From assembly GCA_008931825.1 (NCBI GenBank), contig QXVZ01023286.1:65625-129624 (forward strand): 64,000 nucleotides of DNA, in the 5' to 3' direction. This DNA is from Phallusia fumigata (taxonomy: Eukaryota > Chordata > Ascidiacea > Phlebobranchia > Ascidiidae). Position numbers and translations under genes: made by a program. The notes under the pieces were generated by a model that ran no database searches, was not told the origin of the DNA, and was given only the letters and a program-made list of their open reading frames with translations. Positions 60,146-64,000 of this stretch are shown here, in pieces. Each line of letters opens with the position of its first letter. The stretch's first letter is position 1.

Positions 60146-63100
60146 CTACAAAAACAAAAGGCTGCTGTTAAATTTCAGTGCAGAGCATTATACACAAGAC
60201 ACGGACTTGAAGAATATCCTTAATTAAATCATAGCTGCCAAAGGGTGTGTATTCGATGAATCCAGTGGTATTCAAACCTTTTACCAATCGTTGTTGTCAC
60301 TAATGATGAACTGTTGCATTACAATGCCTTCACTGTACCAAACTCTCTGTCAGTTACGTTTTTATTTCGATTTGCATTGAAGACAATAGTTAATATTATA
60401 AGCAAAAGTTCTGTCACATATGAAAGAACGTAACCGATTTGTACTAAAATGCCCAACCCCGAATTTTGTAGGACATTTTTTGGTGTAATAATAAAAAGAA
60501 TTCAATCTTACCCATAAATCGGCCTTGTTTCCGATCAACAAAAGTGGTTTAATCCGGCAGTTTTTGTTTCTTTTCCCGGGGTTTTCTGACCCAAATTTCT
60601 TTGAAACAGGGTTGGAGTTGGAGCCTATCACTTTCCGACATTTGCCGCACAACGTATTAATGACGCTTTTTGCGTATTGGAACGTTGCGAGATTACCTAC
60701 GTCATATACCACCATGACGCCATCTGCCCAATCCAGCTTTGCCTCGTCAATGGCGTATTCATTGTCAGTTTTTTCCTACAGAAAGAAAAACATATTAAAA
60801 AAAACCATTGGTACTTAATTTCCCCACATAGGAAGGTGCAAAGTGACATGAATAATTTACAAATTTATTGTTCAAAAAAGCCTTATCAAAGACCACCAAA
60901 CTATTTCCATAAGCGTTAGCTTTTCGAAAACTTGCTACTGAACAAATTTTAATTCGAAAAAAAATCTTAGGTTGAAATAGAAGTTTAACAAAAAATGTAT
61001 TAAGTTTTACTTTACATCTGCCCAAAACCTAGACCTAACTTCTACAATGTCAATCAAATATTTAAATAGCACAACGCCTTGCCTGTTGTGACTTCAATAT
61101 CCATTCAACATAAACTCAATATCCCTAGTGGCTATAAGCTCACGCATAGTGTTTCTGCAAAATTCAAAAGCCTGCCCTATTTCAATAAGCCATAGACGTA
61201 CAGGGCACTTGGGGTAGGCACGTTTTTAACTCACTCGAGCACGATTTAGCCAGAGCGGTTGGTAGTGATTCAGCTGGAGGTTTTAACGTGATGCTATGTG
61301 CATACCTCGCTGTCACTTGTGTCCAGGAAAACTACTTTATCGTGGTGCTTCAGATGGGTAGCGGCGTGTTCGTAGCGTTGATCCTCGCCAGACATGTAAT
61401 CGCCGATGAAACGTCGGGTCAGGTAACGCACCACCAAAGCTGCAAAACGGGAAAAACCTCGTTGCGTTTTGGGGAAAACTGTAAACGTGATGACAGTCAG
61501 TGATGGAAAGAACTGGATATACACATAATAAAACATAAAGTGCCAGGAATTTAGAAACAGCACGTACCCTGGATGTTGGGGGCTTCATGTTTAGGAATTA
61601 AGGCAGCGAGTGAAATAGGTATAGCAAAAATGTACATAACACCAATTAGCACCAAACGTTTTAGGTGTTTCACTGCAGGCGTAACAATTGTCTCGGTAAT
61701 GTTTAACTTTGCAACCAAACGTTACTCAAACTTCCACTCGAAACTCAGTTGTGGGCGTGACTTCTGTCAACGCCGCCCCGCCCTTTTTTACCTCCGACCC
61801 GCGTATTCAATGTAAACCAGCTAAAAGCAGGTGCGTATATATGGGGGTTGGTGAAAGAACCTATGGCCCCCGAAAAATCTGCATTAAGCTGATCATTAAG
61901 TTATGTTAAAATTTTGGGCTGGCCACGCTAAGTCATAAACCTCTGAAGGCTGGGCAGAGATTTGCGTTCAATAAATTCCTCGCTTGAGTCGCGAGCAAAC
62001 AAAGGGACAATCAACACACGCTGAGGTATTTCCAGCCGGCGCTTATCATTAGGTATTTCGACGTATCGTGGGTCAACAGGGCGAATGATTCGAAGCGTGT
62101 GTTGTGCGACATAATCGCTGGGTGGCTGGGCAAATAGTGTGCGTTGGTACGCAGCGGGGAAGATAACCCTTGCGAAGTTGGGGAGTTTCGTGAAACTTTT
62201 CTACCTATGGATCGGGCTGAAATGCTAATAGCCGATAAGACATGCTAGTTTGGTATGTTTGCAAGATAAGACGCCCGGTGCTACGGTGTTTAGTGATATT
62301 TTTAGACCCGCAAATTCTGTGTCAACTACATTAAGAACAAGAAATACACCAGCATTTGTTGTTGAATAAATTTCGGGTTTTTATTTTTAAAATCGTGTCG
62401 ACATACCCTTTTTCAAAATTTCTGAATCGTTTTAAAGTCATGATGCCTTATTTCAAATAGGTTTTCTCTTGAAACTAACAATGGTCGTGAGTATGCTCAC
62501 GCGTCATTTTTTTAATATTGTCTTAATTTAATTCTTTACTTACCAGATTTGCCGACGTTCTTTGCACCGAGCACGAGAACGTTAAGCCGTTTCTGTTTGG
62601 GTTTCGTCAACGAAATTTTGTTCTTCTGGAGTTGATCGACCGATCTGTATTAGACACAATACGTAGTTACAGTAATGCCACTAAAATACCATTTTTAAAA
62701 CAAACATATTTCCTAAATTTATTTGCACAACACAAACCAATTGGCTAAGAGTTGAAACTTACACAACAGTTCATCAATTAAATAGCTTCGTCGGTTCCAA
62801 TTCATACATATATATATTTAGCAATTGTAAATTTAAAAATAGCGCCATAACCCGGCACAGTTAAAGTATATGTGCGGTTGAAGAAACGACAAAGACGACA
62901 CCGTTGTTTCTGCTAATGCAGTTCGATTAATACTTGTTTTTGGATCTAATCTTAAGCCTGCGCATACACAACCAATTGACTTGAAAGTCATCTTGGCGCA
63001 CAAACCAAGCTCTTTTTTGCTATTCTAACGAACGCGACTTAAGGCAAAACGCAAGTTTATCTTATATCAAATACACTTCGTAGAAAATCCGCCATTTACC

Positions 63101-63341
63101 TTTTTAAGTTCTGCATCCTGGTGCGAAGCATTGCAATGGAGGGCAGTTTCGGAATCTTGACTTTCTTGTCATCGTTATGATCTGCACTTTCGCTGGCTTT
63201 CACAGCAAGGCGAGTGGAATACATTCTATTGGCTGATATTTCTGCTAACGTGCCGTGCACTGTGCCTCGACGTCGATTGTTTACCATTGTTAAAGCAGAA
63301 GTTCTTGAATTTACTTTGGTTGTTACTAAGCAGTTATGCAT
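59972..63341 (-). CDS. Ras-like small GTPase, RERG/RASL group (304 aa)
   Basis: Exons 63341-63100, 62644-62544, 61439-61306, 60775-60512 and 60145-59972 join in phase to 304 residues. The G1 loop is GAKNVGKS (107-114), followed by ALVVRYLTRRFIGDY, close to RERG and RASL11 (ALVVRFLTKRFI). G3 is DTSDSE (154-159) instead of DTAGQE, G4 is NKAD (242-245) and G5 is SAA (274-276). A basic extension of about 100 residues precedes G1, and a Lys/Asn/Ser-rich insert (about 205-233) precedes G4. There is no C-terminal CAAX, so prenylation is not expected. The first exon has a second candidate start at Met19 (63287). The gene is convergent with the PKG gene. I cannot choose between RERG, RASL11 and RASL12 relatives. 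Confidence 0.88.
60512..60775 (-). CDS. Ras-like GTPase exon 4 (central region and G4)
   Basis: The exon encodes DEAKLDWADGVMVVYDVGNL, matching the W..G..LVYDI block of RERG, then a basic insert (NPGKRNKNCR) and LLLIGNKADLW with the guanine-specificity motif NKAD. Confidence 0.93.
61306..61439 (-). CDS. Ras-like GTPase exon 3 (switch I to G3)
   Basis: The exon encodes ALVVRYLTRRFIGDYMSGED and ends KVVFLDTSDSE. The switch I Thr of Ras is not evident, and the G3 glycine and the catalytic Gln61 position are replaced. Confidence 0.92.
61828..61932. mobile_element. Second copy of the GGGGCGTAG-type MITE
   Basis: Located in the GTPase intron between exons 2 and 3. It shares atggcccc..aaaatct and ttaaaattttgggctggccacgc with 58282-58428. 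Its left end is degraded. Confidence 0.55.
62544..62644 (-). CDS. Ras-like GTPase exon 2 (P-loop)
   Basis: The exon encodes SVDQLQKNKISLTKPKQKRL and then NVLVLGAKNVGKS, a beta strand leading into the Walker A loop. The donor is gtaagta, splitting the codon after GKS. Confidence 0.92.
63100..63341 (-). CDS. Ras-like GTPase exon 1 (residues 1-80, N-terminal extension)
   Basis: The exon encodes MHNCLVTTKVNSRTSALTMV and runs to LPSIAMLRTRMQNLKR. There is no recognised domain. It ends in phase 2 at gtaaatg. The ATG lies only 30 nt from a TATA-like box, so Met19 at 63287 may be the true start. Confidence 0.75.
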
Positions 63342-64000
63342 GGAATGAATGCACTTAGAGCACAGAGGCAGTATATATATACAACTACAGTGCGGAAGGG
63401 AAAAAAGAATGTGCGACGTTTACAGCTAGCATAGGTTTTCCGCGAAATCTGGGACCCCCGCCGGGTCGCGTTCTGCGCGAATCCGAAACGCAAACACAAG
63501 AACAGTGATAAGCAAGGCGCGTGGCCGGGTCATTGGCCGTATTCGCGGCTCGTGGAACCAACGGCCAGGGCATTAGTGCGGGGCGAATCGCACTAATTTG
63601 TTGACTCTCTGGCGCGGAACTTTGGCTATGCGGGTTCCGGAAATGTTTCCTTGCAGCGAGTAAACATTCGCGACCAACTTGACTTTGGAAGTTGAGTTGG
63701 TTAGTTTCCGGATATACGTGCGTGTGGTGTTTGTCCAGTTTTGTTTAAATCCCGGAACCATTCGCAATCTCAGGGAAACCTAAGTACCTAACACGGACTC
63801 TAACATCAGTTTTCGGGATACTGGTGTTTTGTCAGTCGGTTTTATTTTTGATGTAAGACACGCGTATGATCTCAGCGAATGCACACTGCAGAAATTCTTG
63901 TTTTTCTCCCTTGTAAATCCTTTGTTTGGCAATACGTTTCTCCCAACAAGATACAAAAGGTTTCAAAGCGCAGTAGACCTGTTTTCGCACAATTTTCGCC
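63342..64000. other. Upstream region of the Ras-like GTPase
   Basis: The region contains the TATA-like box and a G+C-richer stretch (63430-63620). No further exon was recognised before the window ends. Confidence 0.5.
63371..63381 (-). promoter_or_regulatory. TATA-like box upstream of the Ras-like GTPase
   Basis: The sequence tatatatata on the minus strand lies 30 nt before ATG 63341. If it works as a TATA box, the transcript would start almost at that ATG, which favours the internal Met at 63287. Confidence 0.4.

Overview
This is animal nuclear DNA: AT-rich, with split genes, consensus GT/AG introns and only short chance ORFs outside one large exon. Three protein-coding genes can be reconstructed exon by exon, and every reading phase agrees across the splice sites. 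The protein sequences look like those of an invertebrate deuterostome, most likely a tunicate (ascidian): the kinase carries both the alpha-type and beta-type first exons known from vertebrate PRKG1, and small MITE-like repeats are common. The species assignment is an inference.

Region 1 (1-18250, minus strand) is the 5' part of a cGMP phosphodiesterase of the PDE5/PDE11 type. Twelve exons encode 551 residues: an N-terminal helix region, a disordered segment with two basic R-K/R-I-S motifs, and GAF-A and GAF-B. The catalytic domain is not in the window and must lie to the left of base 1. Region 2 (18251-33174) is about 15 kb without a recognisable gene, holding dispersed and duplicated repeats. 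It separates two divergent genes.

Region 3 (33175-57633, plus strand) is a complete cGMP-dependent protein kinase I gene. Two alternative 5' modules join the same 16 shared exons in the same phase. The alpha-type module (two small exons) gives a 678-residue kinase. The beta-type module is one 1,817-nt exon in which about 500 extra residues separate the leucine zipper from the KRHAISAEP autoinhibitory segment, giving a predicted 1,189-residue kinase.

Region 4 (57634-59971) holds the kinase 3' UTR and a MITE. Region 5 (59972-63341, minus strand) is a five-exon Ras-like small GTPase of the RERG/RASL group with an unusual G3 box, convergent with the kinase.

The phosphodiesterase that removes cGMP and the kinase that responds to it therefore sit head to head. 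The phosphodiesterase carries the same kind of R-K-I-S site that the kinase phosphorylates in mammalian PDE5. Ten copies of the CRE palindrome TGACGTCA, far more than chance predicts, are scattered mainly through the phosphodiesterase gene and the divergent intergenic region.
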